The notes under the pieces are model-generated. The model searched no databases, had not been told where the DNA came from, and saw only the letters and a list, made by a program, of their open reading frames with translations. Below are positions 51,009 through 61,051 of a DNA stretch of 64,000 nt, in pieces. Where the stretch lies: NCBI GenBank assembly GCA_025890175.1, contig JANPYM010000011.1, positions 1,840,299-1,904,298 on the forward strand. Reading direction: 5' to 3'. The DNA is from Ciborinia camelliae (taxonomy: Eukaryota; Ascomycota; Leotiomycetes; Helotiales; Sclerotiniaceae). Position 1 is the first letter of the stretch. Each line of letters opens with the position of its first letter. The position numbers and the translations under genes were made by a program.

Positions 51009-51544
51009 AATTTGAACAGTGTTCTACTTAGTATTTCCCGTATTCCGTATACGGGCCCGTATAGTGGTAAGTTCTATATTCTTAAAACGTATTTAGATAT
51101 ATAATATTGAATTCCATATCATTGAAAATATTATATATCATTATAATATTGAATACCATTAGTAAGATACACAAATACGGGATTCCTATTGATGCAACAT
51201 ATACCGTATTTCTAATTTTAAAGCTATTCTTATTTTTAAAGCTATTTCTATTTTTCGATTAATCTCTTTTCAATTAATCTTTTAATTAATATTATAAAAG
51301 ATTAATCGAAAAATAAGAATAGTTTCAAAAATAAGAATAACTTCAAAAGTCAGTAATGCGGCATAGAAATTTCAATGTTTTCAATATTCTTTTAATATTT
51401 CAATATACCTTTATAAATACCCGTATTAAATGATATTTACACAAATAATATAATTCACTTTTCATACATACAATATGCCGTATTAGATCCTCAATACGCG
51501 CCACCATTGTACGGTAGTATACTAAGTAGAACACTGAATTTGAA
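51009..51544. mobile_element. hAT-like MITE, copy 1 (520 bp)
   Basis: The element spans 51017-51536. Its ends are perfect 18-bp inverted repeats (CAGTGTTCTACTTAGTAT at 51017-51034; its reverse complement at 51519-51536). It is flanked by identical 8-bp direct repeats AATTTGAA at 51009-51016 and 51537-51544. An 8-bp target duplication and a CAGTG start fit the hAT superfamily. The interior is AT-rich with repeated CCGTAT/ATACGG motifs near both ends, and no transposase is encoded, so it is non-autonomous. Confidence 0.88.
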
Positions 51545-52656
51545 TAGGGAAGGCATGATTGGTGCTTGGTCACGCATGTAATTCTGGAAATGAAATTAAA
51601 GTTTAGAGAATGGAGATGTCGGTTATTCGCCATGGCATCATGGCTCATGTATACCTACGACTACTCATATTCGGTGACACCTCCCTGTCACTGGGGGATA
51701 AAGTCTTTTGCGCAATAAAATCGATATACACCCGTCAAACCCAGTGAGTGGTTGTCACTTCTGCTAGTATTTATCGCTGAGTCTTCAAATGCAAAGACGC
51801 TGGCGGTCGCAGCTTGAGTTTTGTATTCTCTCGGTGGTGTGGAGGTGATTGAAAACTTGGTGAAATTTAACGAAAGAGCTCCTTCTGCTTCTATATTAAA
51901 TTGTCCAAAGTGCTTGTCATGAAATCAGCCAAAGAGCCATTATACTCTAATAGAATTGACATTTGAGACAATGATTATAATGTCCAGACAATCCTTGAAG
52001 TTCTTTTAACACCATTCACTGTCCAGGTGTTCCCCAATAATCTCCCCAAATTTATTTTATGTCGACATATCGAGAAGTTTTTGAGGTATGGTGATTGGAG
52101 GGTTGGCCTATAAGAGCTTTATTATTTTCCTTCGGTTTACTTGGGGAGTTGGAGCTTACTTTATCTCACGGCAGTAAATGTCTTTATCCAGTTGTAATCA
52201 TCATTGTGTTTAAATCGTAAGCAGGAAGAAGACAGTCGCTAGTGATATGTGGTTAAAAGAAATTTTGAAAGTTAAAGGTCAAGGAGATGCTGAGCGCCAA
52301 GTAAGCTGTGCCAAAAGCATTTAGACTTAGTGAACGGATTATATTTTTGCACAGTGATAATTGTATTATTCTCATCAATATTTCGGAAAGAGGCACCGAC
52401 ACAACTTCCGTTTGTATGGAGTGGGCGTGGTGTGACAGTGTCTGAACGGAGATTCATGATTATGGGAGATGCTAAGGTATATTTTAAGTAATCTAGGCTA
52501 TCGACTATAAACTCCTTCCTTCCTTATCATAAATCAAAATTATAGGGTATATGAGCTGTGTATCCACGTCCTCCTGCTAACTGGTTGATATCAATTTTCA
52601 AATTACCAACCATGATTGATCTGTACTTGAACAAGATCCCCGGCTTCCTCGGACCA
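51545..52656. other. Intergenic, AT-rich
   Basis: Between the first hAT-like element and the 3' end of the F-box gene. No gene or repeat is seen. Confidence 0.45.
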
Positions 52657-53766
52657 TTACCATTCAAACTTAATTCTTGGAATTGAAGTCGTCGTAGTTT
52701 GACCTCTCGGACACGGCAGCTCTTCCCTCTTATATTCCTTTACGAAAAGTCCACATTCCCTGAAAACATCCTCCCACCTCACAAAATTGACCATCGTTGT
52801 GCTGCTCATAAGCGTGAGCTCTCTATTCATCGCAACTCCATCCGTCGGCTTCACGGTGCCGGCAAACTCGCGCGGATCTTCCACTCCCGTCCACACTGCC
52901 AGTCTTCTGTCGTTATCAGTAATGATGTCCTTGACTCTGCACTTCGTGCATAGGGTGTAATCAAAGTCATTTTCCTGAGATTCGTAGACCGTCGCACGGT
53001 CAGACCGTAGGACTCTTTGAATAGAGACTCCAGGATGCGGCGTGCTAAGTCTTTCCAGCCCCCGGAAGAGAGCAAAGGCAAGGACACTGGCAATGTATTT
53101 GTGGGGCTGTAATTTCCACACCGATGGATTGTCGACATGGTCCCAAAACTCCTTCTCAAAACTGCATTGATCCCAACTTGTGGGCGGCAGAATTCGACAA
53201 CATCCATGGCACCAAAGTGCACCACCGCTCCAGAAGAAACGTTCGCTCCACAGAAGATCCACGAGAGTGGGGTTCCATTCTACCACCCAGGGATCGTCAA
53301 TTGTCATAATCTTAAAACAGCATTTGTCCGTATCCCAGATATAATCCCCCCATGTCGATTCTTGTGTATTTAAAGGCAAGGAAAGGCGTGCGGAGTAGCA
53401 TGCTTCAGAGAGTCCAGAGTGGCAGGAACCATGGAGGTATCTTTGAGAGTCGGACAAATCTCTGAATATTTGTCGGAAGCGGGATCCGGTCAGCGAGAAG
53501 CAGATTTGCGAGACAGGCCCCAGGTTGTCCATGATATTCGTGACGATTTCGTTAGGGATGTTCGTGAAAGCAGAAGTCGCCTCTCTATATTTGGTTAGTC
53601 AATGTGGCATGAAGAAGAGGGGATGCTAGGAATATGAAGATGTAAGTGCAATGCACTGGGGAATGACTTACAAATTGCCATTCACAAGTGGTGATACAAC
53701 TGTATCCTCCACGTCAATATCTTCTTCGCTTTGTAAGCGTTGCTCGCAAATAGTTGGAGAAGACAT
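52657..53766 (-). CDS. F-box-like protein (2 exons, 340 aa)
   Basis: Probable SCF adaptor of a fungal-expanded family. Exons: 53672-53766 and 52657-53584 (87-bp intron), 341 codons. The N-terminus is acidic (MSSPTICEQRLQSEEDIDVED). The F-box-like helix region follows the intron: FTNIPNEIVTNIMDNLGPVS then QICFSLTGSRFRQIF. The rest is Trp- and Cys-rich (WGDYIWDTDKCCF, WSGGALWCHGCCRILPP, LCTKCRVKDI, VWTGVEDPREFAG), a pattern seen in many fungal F-box proteins of unknown substrate. The start is the only ATG that gives a spliced frame through the F-box. Confidence 0.75.
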
Positions 53767-55411
53767 GATGTCTATTGATTGACTAGAATATTTGTTAACT
53801 AACGCACTAATAACTGCTATAAAACCTTGCTTTGAATACTCTTCTCAATGAATTAGAGTGGTAGATATCGTTAGGTAGCAAATTAATTGAATATTAAAAG
53901 TTGGCCGATAGCCGAATAACTGATTCACCAACCACTCTGCAGGGGATGATTCATTGAGAGAAGAACATCGGCGCCAAGTGTTCTGGAAATTCAGAAGAGA
54001 TGAAAAGGCTCGCTGGTGAGTAGTACAAGACGAATACTGTTGAGTGAATTAATAAAGTTGTGGAAACTAACCTAAGTAATGTAATCTGAGTAGTTTGGAT
54101 AAATATTCTCCAGGATCGAGTATGAATTTATGGTTGAGTATTTATGGGATGTAAAAGACTTGAGAGGAACGAAAATCTAAGACTCAAGCTGAGGATAAGG
54201 GCATTGATGGCGTATTATATATTCGAGTGAGAGAAATATAGTGATCATCTAACCCAAAGAAAGACGTCTTGCCGTAGAAGAGGCGTACCTAGTTAGCTTA
54301 GCGCTATCAATTGGCGATCAATCGTAGCAGATCATTCACTAAAATTATAATCAATCGTACTAGATCATTCACTAAGAAAATTTGAATCAGGATTCGTTGA
54401 CACTCAAATTTAGGTTTGGCGACATTTTTAGTTAGGTAAGGTTTGCCACCAACTCTCCTATTTTCTCGGCAATTCAAAAAGAATCAAGTTACCGGGGTTA
54501 CAAAATGGCATCGACTTGTACACATCGAGCCACTTTGCTGGAGAAGCTCAGGTTATTGCGTTATTGTCGGGATAATTATGTGATGTGTTACAGCAGCCGT
54601 ATACAGGCCGTACGCATATATATGTACGATCTACAGTATAGCATAGTTTAGAAAACAAGCCGAAATACAATAAAATATTATAGTACTATTACACTACTTG
54701 ACTAGTACGCGAGGAAAGTAAATCGCGTCCTTTCGAGTTTTTTTTTTGACCAATGAAGTGATTTAGAGAGTCAATAAACTAGCTATCTCTTTTGCCACTT
54801 GAACAAGTTGGTCTTAAGAAAGCGCCATGGGCCTCCCTCGTAGATCACTTCGTTAGTATTGATAATTTATCAATTGCGTTTCTTGCGTTCACTTGTAAGC
54901 AATTTTATCGTAGTTATCGACAAAACACCTTACATTGGTGCATAATACATAATACATAATACCTTGGAACAGAGTGTCTGTTTTCTGAGGTGCTTTCATA
55001 TGAGCATTGGTGGCGATTTAGATTGGACTTTATGGATAGATTGTTTCTCTTTAATTTCAACTTTCAAATGTGGTAGCATAAGGCAGCGTCTTATGAAATG
55101 CTGGAGCTTGCTCCAATTATGAAGACTTCGTTGGCCTGTTTTATGCTTAACTAGGTAATAACTATACTATTGACATATTATCTAACTTTTAACCACATTT
55201 AAACAATATGCAGAAATAGCGGAGTGGCTCACTCTATCGGCACAAGTACATGGCCGGGTCACCGGAAGTTGGTCATGCTAATGTGAGCCAACAAATAGTT
55301 AAATCAGAGTGTAGAATTGAGTTTTCCATACAATATCCGGTCATCAAACTCTGTGTGGTTGTCTCTAAATGACATCTGACAACGAAATAGATGTATAGTC
55401 TTCTGAATATG
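53767..55411. other. Intergenic, AT-rich, no gene seen
   Basis: Contains a near-duplicate ATCATTCACTAA motif at about 54331 and 54366 and a repeated CATAATACATAATAC near 54940-54960. A CAGCCGTATACAGGCCGTACG patch near 54594 recalls the CCGTAT motifs of the hAT-like elements but lacks clear ends. Confidence 0.4.
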
Positions 55412-55588
55412 CTCTTTGATAGACTGCGCAAAAAATACCCGCCCCGTACGGGTACCCGCAAGGTATTTGCCCCGCGGGTTACCCATTAGGATTTCAGCAT
55501 TATCCGCCCCGCATGCGGGTTATTTGCAAATAACCCGCCAGGCACAAAACCCGCCCCGCGGGGCCCCGTTGCGCAGCCTACTCTTTGA
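55412..55588. mobile_element. 161-bp hAT-type micro-element with CCCGCCCCG interior
   Basis: The element spans 55420-55580. Its ends are inverted repeats TAGACTGCGCAA (left) and, read inward from the right end, TAGGCTGCGCAA: 11 of 12 match. Identical 8-bp direct repeats CTCTTTGA flank it (55412-55419 and 55581-55588). The interior is strongly GC-rich in AT-rich surroundings, with repeated ACCCGCCCCG, CCGCGGG and GGGTACCCGC palindromes. It has no coding capacity. Confidence 0.85.
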
Positions 55589-56809
55589 TGACATTCGAGG
55601 AATTGAAGGCACTACGCTAATTTGAATAGGTAACCGCAAATGACATACAAGAATCGAGAAAGTTCCTTTAACGCACCACAATGACGTGAACTCTAGAAAC
55701 ATTTCCACAGATAGAATCCCCCTACCTTCACAACTTTTCAACAACCTCCCGAAATTTAACAGAAACCGGGCGTAAGTACAAATCTCCCTGGTCGTGACTG
55801 ACTGCATGTCGATCTTGCTGGATGGAAGTAGGCCATCTTATTATATACAGATCCCAGTGCAAATGTGCAACAGAACATCGCTAAAAGAAACCTTAACCCT
55901 TTGCTAAAGTGAACATCCCGGTATAGATGTGTAACATAACATGCTGGTACTGGGTTTCTTTCCATCCTGTTCGGCAAGAACTTACTTGACTTAAGGATTA
56001 GCGGAGCCAAGCAAGCGTTCATAGTGTCAGTGGAACCGTGGATCTTCAACCATTCTCGACTTTGGCACTCAAGTTATTGTAGATTTTGCAACAAGTTTGA
56101 TCCAATTTGATGAGAGTTTGGTTACACCATTTATCCTCCTACTCCTAGGCAGGCTTGAACCGACGCGTTGGAAAAGATTTCTAGGCATATTTTGCGATGG
56201 AGCCCCATAGAGTTTTAAGCACCACCTGGTAATCAAGCTTCAAGCCCTGAATGGGCGAAGCGCAGGATAGAGATAACCAGTCCGGTTGCGCTTACTAATC
56301 TTCGGGCCAGCAATGGACTTATTGAGCGCTAGTAATGCCTCCATCTTGATTCTTAGACCATGATTCCCAGAGTGGAGCATCCAGTTGACTGTATATCTTT
56401 ATATCGGAGACATGGCGTTTCAGACCATAGAAGACTGGGAGGAGATTTTGCAAACGATATAGCGATTATTCGATGGCTATCAGTAAATATATTATACAGT
56501 AGAGCTTCACATCAACTATTGACCCTCATGATAATCAATTGTTGCAAATAAACTGAAAGGTTATGATATTTCTTGAGAGAAAGGACGTTGCGTTTTTTCC
56601 GAAGGTCGGCCGGCATTTGGCGGAAACTGACGGCAGTTGTCGGGTATCTGATTAATAATCAATCGATCATCAATCTCAGACGTCAGCTCGACTCATGAAT
56701 TGACACGCAATATGATGGTATAAATAGTACAAGCATTCAATTATCTAGATTCTGACCTCCAAGAAATAACTTTTTTCCCATAATTCTCGCATCTACTAAT
56801 TTTAACCAA
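55589..56809. other. Intergenic, no gene seen
   Basis: Upstream region of the alcohol dehydrogenase gene. A TATA-like ATGGTATAAATAG lies near 56713, about 95 bp before the ATG. No other feature is seen. Confidence 0.45.
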
Positions 56810-58190
56810 ATGGCGGCCCCCAACGAGACCTATACCCCAGCATTTCCTCCAAAATCTAAGCCCTACATCTCAACCGGCATCCCTTTTCCAGAAGCATGTG
56901 CCCATCACATCAAAAACACATTTCACGCCTCAAAGGTCTACATAATTGTGTCGAACTCCATTAGCAAGACATCCAATTTCAGCACTCTCAAGCAACGCCT
57001 CGATGACCAGGTTATAGGCGTAAGGTTTGGGATTAAACCGCATACACCATGGGATGACATCTTGGAGATCGTACATGATATTCGAGAGAAAGAAGCAGAT
57101 ATCATTATTACACTTGGGGCAGGATCACTTACTGATGGAGCAAAAGTCGTTTCGTTTGTATGTTATACCCACTTGATCTGATCGTATGGCTTTCTAGCTT
57201 CGGTTAGATCCCCGCCATTCCCCAGAAGACTACCCCACACTTTAAATCTCCACATTTTGACGACAATTCATCCTACAATATCTAACACGCAGTCAGGCAT
57301 TAGCAAACAATGTATCCACCCGCGATGAGCTCTACTCTCTCTCAGCAGAGGCCAAGACACCGAATTTAGAACCATGTCAAATCCCCATAATAAACATTCC
57401 AACATCCCTCTCCGGCGGGGAATACTCCCCTTCTGCTGGGGCGACTAACACTCTAACGCATCAAAAAGTATCCTTTAGTCACCCATCGATGGGTGCCTCC
57501 ATTATTATTCTATCCCCATCTCTTTGTGTCTCCACCCCTCAGCATATTTGGCTTAGCACTGGTCTTCGGGCCGTAGATCATTGTGTTGAAGGACTATGCT
57601 CGCTCGATAAAAATGTCTGTGCTGAAAGCGACGAGGAGTTTTCGAATGGATTAAGATTGCTTGTGCCTAATTTATTAATCACTATGAAAGATCCGACGAA
57701 TGAGGAGGCGAGATTAAAGGAAATGTGGGGAGTTGTGGAAGCTATGAGAGCACTAGGCAGAGGAATACCGATGGGTGGGAGTCATGGAATCGGACATCAG
57801 TTGGGCCCATTGGGCGTTGGCCACGGCGAGACCAGCTGCATTATGTTGCCGCCTGTTTTGAAATATAACGCGAAACATGGGAACAACGATAAGAGAGTTA
57901 TTGAAGGACAGAGGAAAGTGCTGGATGTTTTGTGGGGGGAAACGACCGTTAGGGGGGTACTAGAGAGAAGCGGGTTAAAGAAAGAAAATTCGGATGCAGG
58001 CGATGTGGTAGGTGCGATCGTAAGCAAGCTTGATATGCCGAGAACATTAAAAGATGTGGGCGTGGGGAAAGAGCAATTGGATGCACTGGCGAATAATTGT
58101 TTGAAAGATAGATGGTTACCCACAAATGCGGTACCCTTGACTAGCAAAGAACAAGTTCTGGAGGTGTTGGAAATGGCTTTCGGCTCATAG
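56810..58190 (+). CDS. Iron-containing alcohol dehydrogenase / maleylacetate reductase-like (2 exons, 413 aa)
   Basis: NAD(P)-dependent oxidoreductase of the Fe-ADH (group III) family; the nearest functional class is alcohol dehydrogenase or maleylacetate reductase, substrate unknown. Exons: 56810-57157 and 57297-58190, 414 codons; the acceptor is the second of two AGs in CAGTCAG, because only it keeps ALANNVSTRDELY in frame. Nucleotide-binding part: IITLGAGSLTDGAKVVS. Signature blocks: INIPTSLSGGEYSPSAGATN, WLSTGLRAVDHCVEGLCS (metal Asp and His) and MGGSHGIGHQLGPLGVGHG (His ligands), all intact. The C-terminal helical domain is complete. It stands alone, with no catabolic cluster beside it. 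Confidence 0.9.
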
Positions 58191-58994
58191 TATGATCATC
58201 GGGAGGGTCAATGCTACCAGCGTTAACTTCAAGTTCAAGCCATGATTCATATTCAAAACGTTTTTGGGTATTGTGATTAGCGTATTGATAATTCTGCCAG
58301 CGGCACAGGAGGTAAAACAAAAAGAAAAGGTGGAAAACAGTAACCAATAATTGAAGATCCTAGCCTAAAAATCACCCAAAAAAGTATTGTACAGTGGTCA
58401 AGCTGTTAGAATGGAAGGAATTGTAACTCACAACTTTGTATCCTATCATCGAGCCACCCCGCCATATATATTAATGATTAGATATTATGATTATGATTAT
58501 GAGATATTAGATATTAGATATGATATTAGATATTAGTTATTACGTACACGAGCCAGGTAGTGGGTCTCATAATGACTATACTAGTTAGATGGGAGAGTTT
58601 AGTTGCCTAGATTGCTTATAGTTATCAATCCATAAATGCCTCCCCTATGAAATCGTTAGTTATGGGAATTTGGAAATGAGAGTCGAGCCATATAACCGCT
58701 TGACCACTGACTATGTATGACTTTTCTTTTTGTTGTGGTAATCAAGGTATCGTATATTATGTACACCCACCACTTGTGAAGTGAAAATGATGACTTACCC
58801 GTAGAGGTGATGAAGCCCTCTGAACACGTGATGGTAGTTTGAATGAATCGTTTGGCCACTTCTGGAAACCATACATCAGGGTCAATGTAATTAAATTATT
58901 TTGATGTGACACTTTTCATGTGTACGCAATTGTTATATGATAGGTTCTAACTATGGAAACCGTGGCATGCCAGATGGTTTGCACAATGGTTTAT
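58191..58994. other. Intergenic, AT-rich
   Basis: Holds a TATTAGATATTAGATATGAT repeat near 58488-58535. No gene is seen. Confidence 0.45.
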
Positions 58995-59503
58995 ATTAAT
59001 CTCATTGTTTGCAGTAGTATTTCCAGTATTCTGTATAGCGGCCCATATAGTGATACGTATTCCGTATTTTGAAAATATCTACATATTGAATTCGATATTG
59101 CCGACAATACCTAGGTATTTATTAGTATTACTATAATATTGAGTATTATTGGGAAGGTATGTAAATACCAAATTTCTATTGGAATACTATAGACTTTTTT
59201 TAAATAACCCTTTAACTTTGAGTTTCGCGTTTTTAAACTTTCAAGCTGTTTTTATGTTCCCCTACAGATAGCTTTATTAGGATATCATGATGATATACTT
59301 TGGATTATGGGAAGTTGAACTAGGCATTCCAGCTTGAATCCCAGTATTTCAGTATACGCTTAGTATACGGTGAAAGTACGGCTTTTATCCAGTATTTATG
59401 AAAGTTTCACCCCCTTTTATACGTATGAGCTACAGTATTGGAGGCTTCATACGCACCGCCGTCATATTACCGTATCCATACTAACGCAAACACTGATTAA
59501 TCC
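58995..59503. mobile_element. hAT-like MITE, copy 2 (493 bp)
   Basis: A diverged relative of the element at 51.0 kb. It spans 59003-59495, with end CATTGTTTGCAGTAGTAT on the left and, read inward, CAGTGTTTGCGTTAGTAT on the right: 15 of 18 match. Flanking 8-mers are ATTAATCT and ATTAATCC (7 of 8), the expected target duplication. Just inside the left end both copies share TAGTATTTCC, then GTATTCcGTATA, GGCCCxTATAGTG and similar. No transposase is present. Confidence 0.82.
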
Positions 59504-59962
59504 CTATTAGTTAGTAAGCCTTGCACTCCCAAAAATCTAGTATTAATACCTCATAATATTGTTTTGAAGAGGATTACATCATAAAAGACATGTGCGTATT
59601 TAATTCAATTGGACATACCTGGGTGGTAATAGATTTGAATAACTAATAAAATGAAAGCGGGGTAGTACAGCTGAGGAAGAACGTGATTCTAATTTTCATT
59701 CGTTCAATGCCCTCAGAATGTTTATTCTCAATCATTCTATTCAATTCCTAATTAGTAGCTTATAACATCTTTCAAAGCTTAAGCTTCTACAATTACTTCC
59801 AACTCAATCCAAGTCCAAAATTTGTCTTCTTCGAACATTATCACGTGGTCGGGTAATCTCAGGGGCAAGACAACCATTATATCTATCTTCCCATTAGTCT
59901 TTCAGATTTAAGGTTTTGGATAACTATCTGTTGTCTTGCTTTTGTCCTCCAAAATCTAAACA

Positions 59963-61051
59963 ATGGACGGCATTCCAGAAGGTTTTGATTTTGGATCATT
60001 CTTCAGAAATGATGCAAACAATCATGAATTTCGCACCCCATCACCACCAGATTCGCAGGGCTTTGAACAAAATTTTAGCTTCGATAATATTTCGGGTTCA
60101 TCTACAGCTGAAGTTGAAAGACTTGATCACACAAATCAGCTTCAACTTGCTCAATCCCATCGCCAACCCCATCACCGAATCTTCCATAACGATGATCTAC
60201 AACACTCTGACCTGCGCACACTTGCTTCCTTTATACGGGCCCCAAGTCCACTACCCCCTCACAATTCATTTCCATTAGAATGCCCCGACTATCCGACAAA
60301 CGATGTCAATTTCGATGAATGGACTGACCATGCAGCTTACTGTGGTTCGGAAGCCGAACCGGAGCTTGCCAATATTCCGTCGAACGAAGAAAATGCGAGC
60401 CTCAGTAAATATTACTTTACAACTCAATCAGCAGAGCTTTTGCATCAGGTTGGTATGCTAACCTTCTTTTTTCCTTCCTATCGGCCGCCTAACATGCGGA
60501 GCTGCAACTACGGCTCAGGTTTGAGGAAAATGCTAATTGTAATGATAGTAGACCACCAAGTGATCGAAGACTCTCCTCACATTCCAGATGCGGCTCTACT
60601 CCATCACCCTCGACCACAAACTCAAGCTTCTCATTTGCTCCAAAGACAGCATACCGAACAAGCTATAGATTATGATGGGTTTGCTCTCCAAGAGCCTAAT
60701 CTCGCCGCAACAAAAGACCAGCAACAGCCTAAAGAACAACCGCGGGGGATTGTTACCGACGAAAATCCACCAAAATCTTCAAATCCACCTTCTCTTATCG
60801 TCAAGTTGAAAGTAAGATTCCATAGGTATACAATGACACCTGCTCGGCCTCAGAACCCTGCAACACATAAAGTCGCGAAGATTCTTGCGAAGCCACCGGC
60901 AACCCAAATCTCCCAGACTGAAGATCTAGAGGAAGAGAACGAGGTCGAGGATGAGGAAAGAGAGAATTACGGCAAAGAAGAGGAAGAATATATCGATAGC
61001 GAGGGTGAAAAGCCAGCTCGCAAGAAGGTGAAGACTTCTCGTCGCAACTAA
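59963..61051 (+). CDS. Hypothetical acidic protein (362 aa, or 330 aa if spliced)
   Basis: Function unrecognised. It begins MDGIPEGFDFGSFFRND and is low in hydrophobics apart from one segment. Pro/His/Gln-rich middle, a basic patch LIVKLKVRFHRYTMTPARPQ, an acidic run (EDLEEENEVEDEERE) and a basic NLS-like C-terminus ARKKVKTSRRN suggest a nuclear protein. The only hydrophobic piece, around LTFFFPSYRPP, lies in a probable intron at 60453-60548 (GTATGC donor, GCTAAT branch site, ATAG acceptor). This intron is 96 bp, in frame and stop-free, so both forms are open; splicing gives QVVDHQVIED. The ATG is in good context (aacaATGGA). Confidence 0.6.
   Translation: MDGIPEGFDFGSFFRNDANNHEFRTPSPPDSQGFEQNFSFDNISGSSTAEVERLDHTNQLQLAQSHRQPHHRIFHNDDLQHSDLRTLASFIRAPSPLPPHNSFPLECPDYPTNDVNFDEWTDHAAYCGSEAEPELANIPSNEENASLSKYYFTTQSAELLHQVGMLTFFFPSYRPPNMRSCNYGSGLRKMLIVMIVDHQVIEDSPHIPDAALLHHPRPQTQASHLLQRQHTEQAIDYDGFALQEPNLAATKDQQQPKEQPRGIVTDENPPKSSNPPSLIVKLKVRFHRYTMTPARPQNPATHKVAKILAKPPATQISQTEDLEEENEVEDEERENYGKEEEEYIDSEGEKPARKKVKTSRRN

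Noticed and set aside
54580..54720. Third hAT-like relic suggested by CCGTATACAGGCCGT
   Set aside because: No inverted ends or target duplication could be found.
56140..56215. Possible tRNA: a GGTTCAAGCC-like B box on the minus strand
   Set aside because: The T stem does not pair and no acceptor or anticodon stem can be drawn.
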